A stretch of 64,000 nt of DNA from Bog-473 sp963791455 (GTDB lineage: Bacteria > Actinomycetota > Acidimicrobiia > Acidimicrobiales > RAAP-2), in contig CAWBSM010000002.1 in the NCBI GenBank assembly GCA_963791455.1, positions 62,001-126,000 on the forward strand. Direction: 5' to 3'. The notes below the pieces were generated by a model. The model was not told the origin of the DNA, searched no databases, and saw only the letters and a program-made list of their open reading frames with translations. Positions 1 to 8,229 of this stretch are shown in pieces. Within the stretch, counting starts at the first letter, position 1, and the number at the start of each line of letters is the position of its first letter. A program made the position numbers and the translations under genes.

Positions 1-1229
1 AGCACCACGTAGCGGTCGTGCAGGAGGTCAGCCGCACCCAAGAGTCGGCCGGTGTCGGTCTGCCGCAGGTTGTTGACGTAGGCCCCACCCCCCTCGATGG
101 TCCGCCGCGCGTCTTTCTTCGACGTGGCCAGACCCGTGCGCTCGAGGATGTCGACCAGGGTCAGACCGTCGAGCAACTCGGCGCGGGCCACGCGGGTCGT
201 CGGCGCGTCCTCGGTCACGGCAAGCAACATCTCCTCGCTGAGGCCTGCGATCTCCTCGCCGAAGAGGGCTGCCGAGGCCTCTTCGCACCTGCGCACCTCC
301 GCCTCCCCGTGCACGAGCGCGACGACGGCGCGGGCGAGGGCTCGTTGGGCGGCGCGGCGTTGCGGGTGCTCCGCCGTGTCGGCATCGAGCGCCAGGATCT
401 CATCGTGTTCCAAGAAGGTGAGGTACCGGAGCAGATCGCCCACCTGTTCGTCGGGGGTGTTGAGGAAGAACTGGTACATCGCGAAGGGACTGGTCCGCTC
501 GGGGTCCAGCCAGATGGTGCCGGATTCGGTCTTTCCGTACTTGGTCCCGTCGGGTTTCACGATGAGCGGCGTGGTGAGACCCCATACCTCATCTCCTGTG
601 ACCCTGCGGATGTAATCGACGCCTAGCGTGATGTTGCCCCACTGGTCGCTGCCCCCGAACTGGAGATCGCAGCCGTAGTCGAGGTGGAGGCGCAGGAAGT
701 CGTACGCCTGGAGCAACATGTAGCTGAACTCGGTGTACGAGATCCCTTGATCCGGGCGCTCGAAACGGCTCTTGACGGACTCCTTGGCCAACATGTGGTT
801 GATGGTGAAGTGCTTGCCCACATCGCGCAGGTACTCGAGCGTCGAGAGCCGGCTCAACCAGTCGGCATTGTTGAGGAGCAGTGCGTGGTCGTCGTCGAGG
901 TCGAGGAACTGGGCCAGCTGGGGACGAATCCTCTCCAGGTAGCGCTCAATGCTCTCGAGGTCCAGGAGCTGGCGCTCGTCCTGCTTCCCGCCCGGGTCGC
1001 CGATCATGCCCGTGCCCCCTCCGGCAAGAGAAATCGGCCGGTGTCCGGCGTCCTGGAACCTGCGCAGGGTGCAGAGCTGCAGCAGGTTGCCCACGTGGAG
1101 GCTGTCGGCTGACGGGTCGAAGCCGGCGTACACCGTGAGCCCGGGTTGGTCGAGCCGCTTCGGGAGGTCCGGATCGGTCATCTGATGGATGAGTCCGCGG
1201 AAGGTGAGGTCCTCGGAGAGGGCGGGCAT
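1..1229 (-). CDS. tyrS: Tyrosine--tRNA ligase, 3' end cut by window
   Basis: Charges tRNA-Tyr with tyrosine in the cytoplasm. The visible 409 codons begin MPALSEDLTFRGLIHQMTD and carry the class I signatures of bacterial TyrS: DPSADSLHVGNLLQL (the HIGH-like motif), GGSDQWGN in the tyrosine pocket, and KYGKTESG as the KMSKS-loop equivalent. A C-terminal S4-like RNA-binding stretch (TSKKDARRTIEGGGAYVNN) runs into the window edge. TyrS is usually about 420 residues, so only roughly ten residues are missing. The ATG at 1227-1229 is the natural start because the conserved N-terminus begins there. I looked upstream for a T-box leader and did not find the GGTACC-type antiterminator signature. Confidence 0.95.
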   Translation of the reverse strand, partial: MPALSEDLTFRGLIHQMTDPDLPKRLDQPGLTVYAGFDPSADSLHVGNLLQLCTLRRFQDAGHRPISLAGGGTGMIGDPGGKQDERQLLDLESIERYLERIRPQLAQFLDLDDDHALLLNNADWLSRLSTLEYLRDVGKHFTINHMLAKESVKSRFERPDQGISYTEFSYMLLQAYDFLRLHLDYGCDLQFGGSDQWGNITLGVDYIRRVTGDEVWGLTTPLIVKPDGTKYGKTESGTIWLDPERTSPFAMYQFFLNTPDEQVGDLLRYLTFLEHDEILALDADTAEHPQRRAAQRALARAVVALVHGEAEVRRCEEASAALFGEEIAGLSEEMLLAVTEDAPTTRVARAELLDGLTLVDILERTGLATSKKDARRTIEGGGAYVNNLRQTDTGRLLGAADLLHDRYVV

Positions 1230-1551
1230 GCCGCGACTTTGCCATACGCCTGTGGGTTGTCCGGCGTCGTGCGGTCGCGTTTTGCGGTGATGCGGAGCTG
1301 TCGCAGTGCCGGGTTTCTGCCGCCGATGGAAGCTTGCTGCCGCCAGACTCAGAGAACCCTCTTCGGAGGCCCGGCTGGCTAGCGGCGTGGCGCCGCCTGG
1401 CCGGGACCGGGGCGGGGCCGCCGAGGTCCACCGCCATCAGTAAAGCTCGACTTAAGGATAAGAGTTTTCTAAAGGTCTAGTTGAGGCTGAGACCAAGCCC
1501 GGCCTGCTTCGTTCGTCCTTTGGACCCTCGAGGGAGACCGTTCATATCTGC
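1230..1551. other. Divergent intergenic region, tyrS / HNH gene
   Basis: This 322-bp spacer separates two divergent genes. About 210 bp next to tyrS are GC-rich. From about 1440 to 1490 it becomes distinctly AT-richer (taaagctcgacttaagga, then gagttttctaaaggtc), which is where promoters would be expected. I see no convincing gene, tRNA, T-box or strong hairpin in it. Confidence 0.5.
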
Positions 1552-2733
1552 ATGGCACGAACCACAACTCTTCGAGACGGTCCTCGACCCGACACGGTGT
1601 CACGGCGAACCGAAAGCCTGGTGTCGAGCGTCAGCCAACATCACCGAGCCATCTCGGCCCACCAGAGCCAGCTGCTTGCCGCCGTGGTAGAGCTCGATCG
1701 GCGCAGAGCCTGGCGCGTCGACGGTGCCACCTCCATGGTCGCCTGGCTGGTCCAGCGATGCGGTGTGACCGCAGCGACAGCTCGCGAGTGGGTGACCGCG
1801 GCGGCCAAGCTCCAGGCGTTGCCCAAGATCTCCGATGCCTTGTCGCAAGGAAAGCTCTCCTTTGACCAAGTGAAGCCCCTCGTCGAAGTGGCACGGCCCG
1901 AAACCGACGCGACGTTGGCGGAGCAAGCGACCCGGTGGTCGGCCAAACAGGTCCGGGAGCTCGCGATCGCGGCACGGAGTGAGTCGGACGAGCGATCTAT
2001 CGGCTTCTATGCGAGACGCTTCCTGCGTTTCGACGATCGGAGGCGGAGCTTGACCGGTGTGCTTTCTCAAGATCAGTACGCAGTGGTGAAGAGCTCGCTC
2101 ATCGCTCGGGCCATCCGCGGTCTCCGGGATCGGACGCCGTTCGACCAGCGGATGGCGGACGCCTTGGTCGCGGTCTGCAAGAGCGATGCGGCCGGTGGAG
2201 ACAAAGGTGCTCCGACTCGAGACCGAGCCGGCGGCATGCGTCGCACCAGACCCACGGTTGTCGTCCATGCCGACATGAACTTCCTCGCGGGCGGTCAAGG
2301 AAGCGCCGAACTCGACGTGCTGGGACCGATCTCCCGAGAGGTCGCCCGACGTCTCGCCTGCGACGCCAAGGTCCTGGTGTCGGCCGACGACCCGAACGGG
2401 CAGAGTCTCAACCTCGGCCGGACCCGGCGGGATCCCAGCGACGCCCAGCGGATCGAGATCCGGCGACGTGACAAGGGATGCCGGTTCCCGGGCTGCGCGC
2501 ACACGGAGTTCACCGACGTGCACCACGTCGTGCACTGGGTCGACAACGGCCCAACCGATCTGTCCAACCTCGTTGAACTCTGCGACCAACATCACCGCTG
2601 CGTCCACGAGATGCGGTGGAAGATGTCGGGCGACGCCAACGTGGAGCTGACCTTCCGCAGTCCGACCGGACGCCTGTCCACCTCGACGCCCTCCCCCGCC
2701 TTCACGTCAGCGCGAGACGGACCGCCTCGTTGA
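1552..2733 (+). CDS. DUF222 / HNH endonuclease-domain protein (13E12-repeat type)
   Basis: A 393-residue protein with an N-terminal alpha-helical DUF222-like region (about residues 20-200) and a C-terminal HNH nuclease fold. Visible landmarks are RRRDKGCRFPGCAHTEF, then DVHHVVHW and LVELCDQHHRCVHE, giving the Cys/His zinc knuckle and the HH catalytic pair. The family is very abundant and multicopy in actinobacteria and has no assigned role. Earlier ideas that it is mobile rest on copy number only. The ATG at 1552 fits the family N-terminus. The last 32 bp overlap the end of menD on the other strand. I saw no inverted repeats or target-site duplication that would make it part of a transposon. 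Confidence 0.85.
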   Translation: MARTTTLRDGPRPDTVSRRTESLVSSVSQHHRAISAHQSQLLAAVVELDRRRAWRVDGATSMVAWLVQRCGVTAATAREWVTAAAKLQALPKISDALSQGKLSFDQVKPLVEVARPETDATLAEQATRWSAKQVRELAIAARSESDERSIGFYARRFLRFDDRRRSLTGVLSQDQYAVVKSSLIARAIRGLRDRTPFDQRMADALVAVCKSDAAGGDKGAPTRDRAGGMRRTRPTVVVHADMNFLAGGQGSAELDVLGPISREVARRLACDAKVLVSADDPNGQSLNLGRTRRDPSDAQRIEIRRRDKGCRFPGCAHTEFTDVHHVVHWVDNGPTDLSNLVELCDQHHRCVHEMRWKMSGDANVELTFRSPTGRLSTSTPSPAFTSARDGPPR

Positions 2734-4375
2734 TCGCGTCGTGGAGCGCGACGTTCAGCGACCGTCCCGGAACCTTCACTCGTACGAGCGCGGGCGCCCG
2801 TATGGCAAGCGCGGGTTCCAATTGGGACAGCGACGTCACGTCGAGGACCGGAAGTCCGAACCCCCGCGCGACCGCTCCCACGTCGCTGTTGGGCGGTGTG
2901 CCGAACAGCCGCTCGAACATGCCCGCCTCGAGTGACGCGGCTTGGGGCAGGAAGGAGAAGATGCCTCCCCCGCCGTTGTCGATCACCACGAATGTGCAGG
3001 GAACTTCCGGCAGGTTGACCAATCCCGAGACGTCGTGAAGGAAGGCCAGATCACCAAGGAGAGCGATCGTGTGAGTACCACCCCGTTCCGGGCTGGTTTG
3101 CGACCCCGAGGTCGCCACCCCCAACGCCGTCGACACGATGCCGTCGATTCCGTTCGCACCTCGATTCGCCAGGACGCGAGGGGGTAACGGTTCAACAGCG
3201 GCAAACCACTCGAGATCTCGAATCGGCATGGAGGAGGACACGACAATCGTGGACCGGTTCGCCGCGGCATAGCAGTGGACGGCCCGAGCCACCTGTGGTT
3301 CATTCAGTTCGGTCCCAAGGACTCCGGCGATGGCCGCCTGGGCTTTTTCCTCTCGCGTGCGCCATGAGTCGAGCCACGCCGGCTCGCAGGGCGAGGCTCC
3401 CTCCAGCGCACTCGTCAACCAGGGATCGGCTGCCGAACGGTGAAACTCGGTCGTTGCCCTCTGGGGATCCGCCCATTGCTGCCACGGGTCGACCGTGACA
3501 ACCCGTGCGCCCGCCTGGGCGGCATCCGAGACATACTCACCGAGCGCTCGGGAGAGCCACGGGGTCCCGAGCATCACGATCGTCTCCGGCAGGGGCGGTT
3601 TCGTCCGGACGATCGCGTCCGCAGCGGCGATGGTCCCCTCCACCCTGCTCCCCGATTGTGGGTCGGCCATGACCGGCCATCCGAGCTGATCCGCGAGTGC
3701 CCGCACGCGACCGGGCTCCGCAGGTCGGGGCATCTGGCCGCCGACGATGAGGACTCCGCGGCCCCGGAGCGGTGCCATCGCCCGGATGCTTGGTTCTTCG
3801 TTGGGAACGACCAGGCGGGGACCCGGGCGCGGCGGCAGCGTCGTCGGGGACCCCGTGAGCGGCTCGCGGAAGGCGAGGTTGAGGTGCACCGGCCCTGGGC
3901 CGGTGGGTCCCGAGACCGACTCCGCATAGATCCGGACCGCCAGGGGTCTCCAGGTGGGCTCTCGCCCCTCGGAGGGAACTCCGGGCGACACCGACCAGCG
4001 GGTCACGGCTGCAAACAAGCCCGTCTGCTCGATGGTCTGCGGTGCTCCGGTGTGATGGAGCTCGGGTGGCCTGTCGGCTGTGCACACGATGAGCGGAACC
4101 CGGGCGTGGTGGGCCTCGACCACGGCAGGGTGTAGCTCCGCGGCGGCGGTGCCACTCGTGACGCAGATGACGGCGGGTCTCCCGGTTGCCATCGCGAGGC
4201 CGAGCGCGAAGAAGGCCGCACTCCGTTCGTCGAGTCGGACGTGGGTGCGAAGGCGTTCTGCCAATGCCACGGCCAGCGGGGTCGACCGCGAACCGGGACA
4301 GATCACCGCATCGGACACCCCGAGCCGCGCCCACTCATCGACCAGAGTGGCACTGAAGGTGGCTTGTACGCTCAC
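2702..4375 (-). CDS. menD: 2-succinyl-5-enolpyruvyl-6-hydroxy-3-cyclohexene-1-carboxylate synthase
   Basis: A thiamine-diphosphate enzyme of menaquinone synthesis. It joins isochorismate and 2-oxoglutarate with loss of CO2 to give SEPHCHC. With the GTG at 4375 it is 557 residues, normal for the family. The N-terminus VSVQATFSATLVDEWARLG leads into VICPGSRSTPLAVALAE, and the ThDP/Mg-binding region reads LLGDLAFLHDVSGLV followed by VVIDNGGGGIFSFLPQ. A GTG further out at 4417 would add 14 residues with no homology appeal and would overlap menH. The chosen start leaves only 5 bp to the divergent menH GTG, so its promoter must lie inside menH. Confidence 0.93.
   Translation of the reverse strand: MSVQATFSATLVDEWARLGVSDAVICPGSRSTPLAVALAERLRTHVRLDERSAAFFALGLAMATGRPAVICVTSGTAAAELHPAVVEAHHARVPLIVCTADRPPELHHTGAPQTIEQTGLFAAVTRWSVSPGVPSEGREPTWRPLAVRIYAESVSGPTGPGPVHLNLAFREPLTGSPTTLPPRPGPRLVVPNEEPSIRAMAPLRGRGVLIVGGQMPRPAEPGRVRALADQLGWPVMADPQSGSRVEGTIAAADAIVRTKPPLPETIVMLGTPWLSRALGEYVSDAAQAGARVVTVDPWQQWADPQRATTEFHRSAADPWLTSALEGASPCEPAWLDSWRTREEKAQAAIAGVLGTELNEPQVARAVHCYAAANRSTIVVSSSMPIRDLEWFAAVEPLPPRVLANRGANGIDGIVSTALGVATSGSQTSPERGGTHTIALLGDLAFLHDVSGLVNLPEVPCTFVVIDNGGGGIFSFLPQAASLEAGMFERLFGTPPNSDVGAVARGFGLPVLDVTSLSQLEPALAIRAPALVRVKVPGRSLNVALHDAINEAVRLALT
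4367..4372 (+). promoter_or_regulatory. Candidate -10 for leaderless menH
   Basis: TACGCT lies exactly 8 nt before the menH GTG at 4381. This spacing would start transcription at or within two bases of the start codon. The identical hexamer at the identical distance precedes menE. No ribosome-binding site is present between them, which fits a leaderless mRNA. There is no recognisable -35. Confidence 0.45.
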
Positions 4376-4380
4376 CCGGC

Positions 4381-5163
4381 GTGGCACTCCATGCCGAAGT
4401 ACGGGGCTCGGGGCCACCGCTCGTCGTGCTGCATGGGTTCACCCAGACCGGCCGGCTCTGGGGTCCTTTCGGTGACCGTCTGGCCGGATCGCACACCCTC
4501 GTCGCCCTGGACCTTCCCGGCCACGGGGGCTCCGGCTCCGTGCGGGCCGATCTGCCCACCGCGGCAGCCATGGTGGCCGAGGAGGTCAGGGCCATCGTGG
4601 GCCAGGAACCCTGCACCTTGCTCGGCTATTCGCTGGGTGCTCGGGTGGCCCTTCATGTCCTAACGGGGACGGACCTGTCCCTGCACCACGCGGTCTTCAT
4701 CGGCGTGACCGGCGGCATCGAGGATACCGAAGCACGCGCCCGTCGGCGCCGGGCGGACGAGGCCGTCGCCGACAGGCTTGAGACGGCGGGTGACGTGGAG
4801 GGATTTCTCGAGGACTGGCTGCGCGGCCCGTTGTTCGGTCGGCTGCCCATGGAGGCGGCCGACCGAACCGAACGCCTCCGCAACAGCGCGTCGGGACTCG
4901 CATCGAGCTTGCGGATGTGCGGAACCGGCACTCAAGTTCCGCTGTGGGATCGCCTCTCGACGCTCCGCTGCCCTGTCCTGGCCATGGCGGGAACCGACGA
5001 CGTCCGCTTCGCGGCACACGCCCTCAGGATCGCCCACCATGCGCCAAAGGCCGTCGCGTCCCTGGTTCCCGGTGGCGGTCATGCCGTGCATCTCTCGCAG
5101 CCCGAACAGACGGGGCGGATCGTGCAGCACTGGCTCGATCCGGTGCGATCCAACCTCATATGA
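4381..5163 (+). CDS. menH: 2-succinyl-6-hydroxy-2,4-cyclohexadiene-1-carboxylate synthase (alpha/beta hydrolase)
   Basis: A 260-residue alpha/beta-hydrolase that eliminates pyruvate from the MenD product to give SHCHC. The oxyanion region is PPLVVLHGFTQTG, the nucleophile elbow is LLGYSLGARVALHV (G-Y-S-L-G), the acid is in MAGTDDVRF and the catalytic His in GGGHAVHLSQ, in the canonical order and spacing. Adjacency to menD, menA, menB and menE separates it from other hydrolases of the fold. The GTG start at 4381 has no alternative in-frame ATG nearby. Its stop overlaps the convergent menA stop by 8 bp. Confidence 0.88.
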   Translation: MALHAEVRGSGPPLVVLHGFTQTGRLWGPFGDRLAGSHTLVALDLPGHGGSGSVRADLPTAAAMVAEEVRAIVGQEPCTLLGYSLGARVALHVLTGTDLSLHHAVFIGVTGGIEDTEARARRRRADEAVADRLETAGDVEGFLEDWLRGPLFGRLPMEAADRTERLRNSASGLASSLRMCGTGTQVPLWDRLSTLRCPVLAMAGTDDVRFAAHALRIAHHAPKAVASLVPGGGHAVHLSQPEQTGRIVQHWLDPVRSNLI

Positions 5164-6139
5164 GCAGGCCCACGGTCAGCAGCGCCCCGGTCACGATCTG
5201 GAGACGTGCGGTTGCACCGAGCATGGGCAGGAGCTCTCGTCCGTTGCGATCGCCCAGGGCCAGCCGTAGCGGCAAGACGGCCAGAGGGATTGCGAGCAAC
5301 GCCAGGAGCGACCACGCCCGATAGCCGTGCAGAACCCCGATGGAAACCGCCACGCCCACCAGGGTGACGCAATACAGCCGACCCGCATTCCGCCTCCCAA
5401 GTCGTACCGCCAGAGTCCTCTTGCCGGACTCGGCGTCGGTCTCGATGTCACGCAGGTTGTTGGCCTGGAGGAGCGCCGCGGCCAACAACCCGACCGGGAC
5501 GCCGGCCCACAGTGCGAACCCCCAGCCGTAGCTGTAGCTGAACGGATGCCCGCCGAGCGAGATCACGAACGGCGCGTGCTGGACGTAGGCCGATCCCGCC
5601 GTCGCGACGAGGCCGAAGAACACGAAGACGAACAACTCACCGAATCCCAGGTATCCGTAGGGGCGGGGCCCGCCCGTATAGGCCCATCCCGCAAGACCAC
5701 AGAGTAGGCCCAGCGGTATGAACCACCAGGTGACGCGTGCCGCGAGCACCAGGCCCGCCACCCCGGCCACGCCAAAGGCAACGAACGCGGCGATTTTGAC
5801 TTCGCGGACGGTGGCGAGTTCACCCGCGACGAGCCGGACTGGACCAACCCGGCGCGCGTCGGTGCCGCGCACCCCGTCTGCGTAGTCGTTCACGTAGTTC
5901 GTGCCGACCTGAATCCCGAGCGCGACCACGAGCGCCAGGAAGGCGTTGAGCCACGAGAGCTGGCGGTCGAAACCGGCGCACACCGCGGCCCGGCATGCAC
6001 TCGTGGTTTGTGAGGTGGTGACGACGACATGGCCGCTCGAGAGGTATCCCGCCGCTGTCCCGACGGCGACCGGCACGATGGCCGCAGGAAACGTGCGCGG
6101 GCGCGCGCCCGCCACCCAAAGCTTGAGCGGTGGGCTCAC
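5156..6139 (-). CDS. menA: 1,4-dihydroxy-2-naphthoate polyprenyltransferase
   Basis: An integral-membrane prenyltransferase of the UbiA superfamily that attaches the isoprenoid tail to DHNA, giving demethylmenaquinone. From the GTG at 6139 it is 327 residues and begins VSPPLKLWVAGARPRTFPAA. The first Asp-rich motif is NYVNDYADGVRG and the second is LQANNLRDIETDAESGKRTLAVRLG, both metal/diphosphate-binding signatures of MenA, with about eight to nine hydrophobic segments. The start codon overlaps the menB stop as GTGA, so the two are almost certainly co-translated. Longer in-frame sequence upstream belongs to the menB shadow and is not used. Confidence 0.93.
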   Translation of the reverse strand: MSPPLKLWVAGARPRTFPAAIVPVAVGTAAGYLSSGHVVVTTSQTTSACRAAVCAGFDRQLSWLNAFLALVVALGIQVGTNYVNDYADGVRGTDARRVGPVRLVAGELATVREVKIAAFVAFGVAGVAGLVLAARVTWWFIPLGLLCGLAGWAYTGGPRPYGYLGFGELFVFVFFGLVATAGSAYVQHAPFVISLGGHPFSYSYGWGFALWAGVPVGLLAAALLQANNLRDIETDAESGKRTLAVRLGRRNAGRLYCVTLVGVAVSIGVLHGYRAWSLLALLAIPLAVLPLRLALGDRNGRELLPMLGATARLQIVTGALLTVGLLI

Positions 6140-7026
6140 GGGCGGCGCGGAAATCGAGAGAAATCGGGAGCACGGTGCTCCACGAAGGCGTTCCTGCCCT
6201 CCTGCCCCTCCTCGGTCATGTAGAAGAGCATCGTGGCGTCGCCGGCGAGCTGCTGCACGCCCGCCAGCCCGTCGTCGGCCGCATTCATGCCGGCTTTGAT
6301 CATGCGCAGGGCAATCGGCGACAACGTCAGCATTTGCCGGCACCACGCCACCGTCTCGCGCTCGAGCTCCTCCAGCGGGACCACCGTGTTCACCAGACCC
6401 CATTCGAGCGCCTGCTCCGCCCCGTACTGCCGGCAGAGAAACCACACCTCCTTGGCCCGCTTGAGTCCGATCGTCCGGGCCAGGATGGACGATCCGTAGC
6501 CCCCGTCGAAACTGCCGACCTTCGGCCCCGTCTGGCCGAACCGAGCGTTGTCGGCGGCGATAGTGAGGTCACAGACCAGGTGCAAGATGTGGCCTCCGCC
6601 AATGGCATAACCAGCGACCATGGCCACGATCGGTTTGGGAATGCGTCGCATCAAGATCTGGAGGTCGAGCACATTGAGACGCCCGATGCCGCGGTCGGCC
6701 ACTGCGTCGTCACCCAGGTAGCCGTCGTCGCCTCGGATCTTCTGGTCCCCGCCGGAGCAGAACGCGTCGGGCCCTTCCCCGCACAGAATGATCACGCCCA
6801 CGTCGGGGTCGTCCCGGGCCATCGTGAAGGCATCGGTCAACTCGAACAGCGTCTGGGGCCGGAAGGCGTTCCGTCGTTCGGGTCGGCAGATCGTGGCCTT
6901 CGCGATTCCCTCCCCCACCTCGTAGCGGATGTCGTGGAACGAACCCCGCTGCTCCCAGGTCGGGAGCGGAAGGGGTCGTAGTCCGTCGAGGGGATCCTGA
7001 GGTTTTCCGGTGACCACGGTCTGCAC
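6136..7026 (-). CDS. menB: 1,4-dihydroxy-2-naphthoyl-CoA synthase
   Basis: A crotonase-fold enzyme that cyclises o-succinylbenzoyl-CoA to DHNA-CoA. It is 296 residues. Visible family signatures are CRPERRNAFRPQTLFEL, the oxyanion-hole stretch FCSGGDQKIRGDDGY, the second oxyanion glycine region VAGYAIGGGHILHLVCDL, and GQTGPKVGSFDGGYGSSI, which is diagnostic of MenB over other enoyl-CoA hydratases. The start is GTG (MQTVVTGKP). It lies only 21 bp from the divergent menE GTG and is coupled to menA by a GTGA overlap. Confidence 0.95.
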   Translation of the reverse strand: MQTVVTGKPQDPLDGLRPLPLPTWEQRGSFHDIRYEVGEGIAKATICRPERRNAFRPQTLFELTDAFTMARDDPDVGVIILCGEGPDAFCSGGDQKIRGDDGYLGDDAVADRGIGRLNVLDLQILMRRIPKPIVAMVAGYAIGGGHILHLVCDLTIAADNARFGQTGPKVGSFDGGYGSSILARTIGLKRAKEVWFLCRQYGAEQALEWGLVNTVVPLEELERETVAWCRQMLTLSPIALRMIKAGMNAADDGLAGVQQLAGDATMLFYMTEEGQEGRNAFVEHRAPDFSRFPRRP

Positions 7027-7047
7027 GGCGCCCTACGCTACTGGCCG
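7027..7047. promoter_or_regulatory. Compact bidirectional promoter, menB / menE
   Basis: The whole menB-menE gap is 21 bp. Its centre, tacgcta (7034-7040), reads TACGCT on the + strand, 8 nt before the menE GTG. It reads TAGCGT on the - strand, 8 nt before the menB GTG. Both are acceptable actinobacterial -10 hexamers and both would yield leaderless transcripts from one near-palindrome. No Shine-Dalgarno is present on either side. Confidence 0.5.
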
Positions 7048-8229
7048 GTGCCTGAGCTCGTCGCACTCGACCTCCCTGGTGGCTTGGGGTTTGTCGATGC
7101 ACTGCGGGCCATCTGGGACACCGGCGACGCGGCCGCTCCGCTCGATCCTCGCCTCCCCCTTGTGGCGCGCAACGCGATGCTCGACGCCCTCCGGCCCACC
7201 CGCATCGTCGGTTCCGACGGCGAGCAGCACGCGTTGAGCGGAGGCCTCCCCGTCGAGGACGGCGATGCGCTCGTCGTCACGACCTCGGGCACCAGCGGCC
7301 AACCGAAGGGCGTCGTCCTGACGCATGACGCGATCGCGGCATCAGCCAGGGCGACCTCGGCCCGCCTCGGCGTCGACCCCAGCCGGCACTCGTGGCTCGC
7401 CTGCCTGCCGCTCGCGCACATTGGGGGGATGTCCGTCGTGACGCGCTCTCTCGTCACCGGGACCCCCCTGGTCGTGATGCCGGGATTCGACGCGGGCCTC
7501 GTCGAGGCGGCCGGACGGTCCGGAAGTGTCACGCACGTGGCCCTCGTGACGACGGCGCTGCAACGGATCGATTCCTCCGTCTTTCGCTGCATCCTGCTCG
7601 GTGGCAGCAAGGCGCCCGACGTGCTGCCATCCAACGTCGTGTCCACGTACGGCATGACCGAAACAGGCTCGGGCGTCATCTACGACGGAGTGCCCCTTGA
7701 CGCCGCGGAGATCTCGTTGCGGTCGACGGAGTGGTCGAATACCCCGACGGGCGACGAAACGACGCAAGAGGGCGAGATACTGATTCGGGCGCCCATGCTG
7801 TTCCGCTGTTACCGCGATGGCGACGATGGGCGCGTCGCAGGACCGAACGGCAGCGTGGACTGGTTCGCGACAGGTGACGCCGGCCGTTTCGCTGCCGACG
7901 GAAGACTCGTCGTCGCCGGTCGCATCGCCGATGTCATCACGACCGGAGCCGAGAAGGTCTGGCCTGACCTCGTCGAACGCGTTCTCAGCGCGCATCCCGA
8001 CGTGGTCGAGGTTGCGGTCTGGAAGCGCTCTGACCCCGAGTGGGGCGAGCGGGTGGTGGCCTGGGTGGTCCCCAGTGACGACGCCCCGTCGCTCGAAGAA
8101 CTCCGCCAGCTGGTCGCCGAGACGATTGCCCCGTGGGCGGCGCCCAAAGAGCTGGAGATCGTCGACGATCTTCCCCGGACGGCCGCGGGCAAGGTACGGC
8201 GGCGCGCGCTCGAGACGTACCGCTCCTAG
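7048..8229 (+). CDS. menE: o-Succinylbenzoate--CoA ligase (MenE-type, short)
   Basis: An ANL-superfamily acyl-CoA synthetase that activates o-succinylbenzoate for MenB. It is 393 residues, short for the superfamily but typical of actinobacterial MenE. The ATP-binding P-loop-like motif is TTSGTSGQPKGVVLTH, the A5 motif STYGMTETGSG, the A7 region DWFATGDAGRF, and the C-terminal lysine motif RTAAGKVRRRALE. The GTG start gives VPELVALDLPGG. The position inside the men block makes OSB the likely substrate. Its stop overlaps the convergent sigma-factor gene by 4 bp. Confidence 0.9.
   Translation: MPELVALDLPGGLGFVDALRAIWDTGDAAAPLDPRLPLVARNAMLDALRPTRIVGSDGEQHALSGGLPVEDGDALVVTTSGTSGQPKGVVLTHDAIAASARATSARLGVDPSRHSWLACLPLAHIGGMSVVTRSLVTGTPLVVMPGFDAGLVEAAGRSGSVTHVALVTTALQRIDSSVFRCILLGGSKAPDVLPSNVVSTYGMTETGSGVIYDGVPLDAAEISLRSTEWSNTPTGDETTQEGEILIRAPMLFRCYRDGDDGRVAGPNGSVDWFATGDAGRFAADGRLVVAGRIADVITTGAEKVWPDLVERVLSAHPDVVEVAVWKRSDPEWGERVVAWVVPSDDAPSLEELRQLVAETIAPWAAPKELEIVDDLPRTAAGKVRRRALETYRS

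Noticed and set aside
1230..1440. T-box riboswitch upstream of tyrS
   Set aside because: The antiterminator core and specifier-loop layout are not visible.
1552..2733. HNH gene as part of a mobile element
   Set aside because: No terminal repeats, target duplication, integrase or base-composition change surrounds it.
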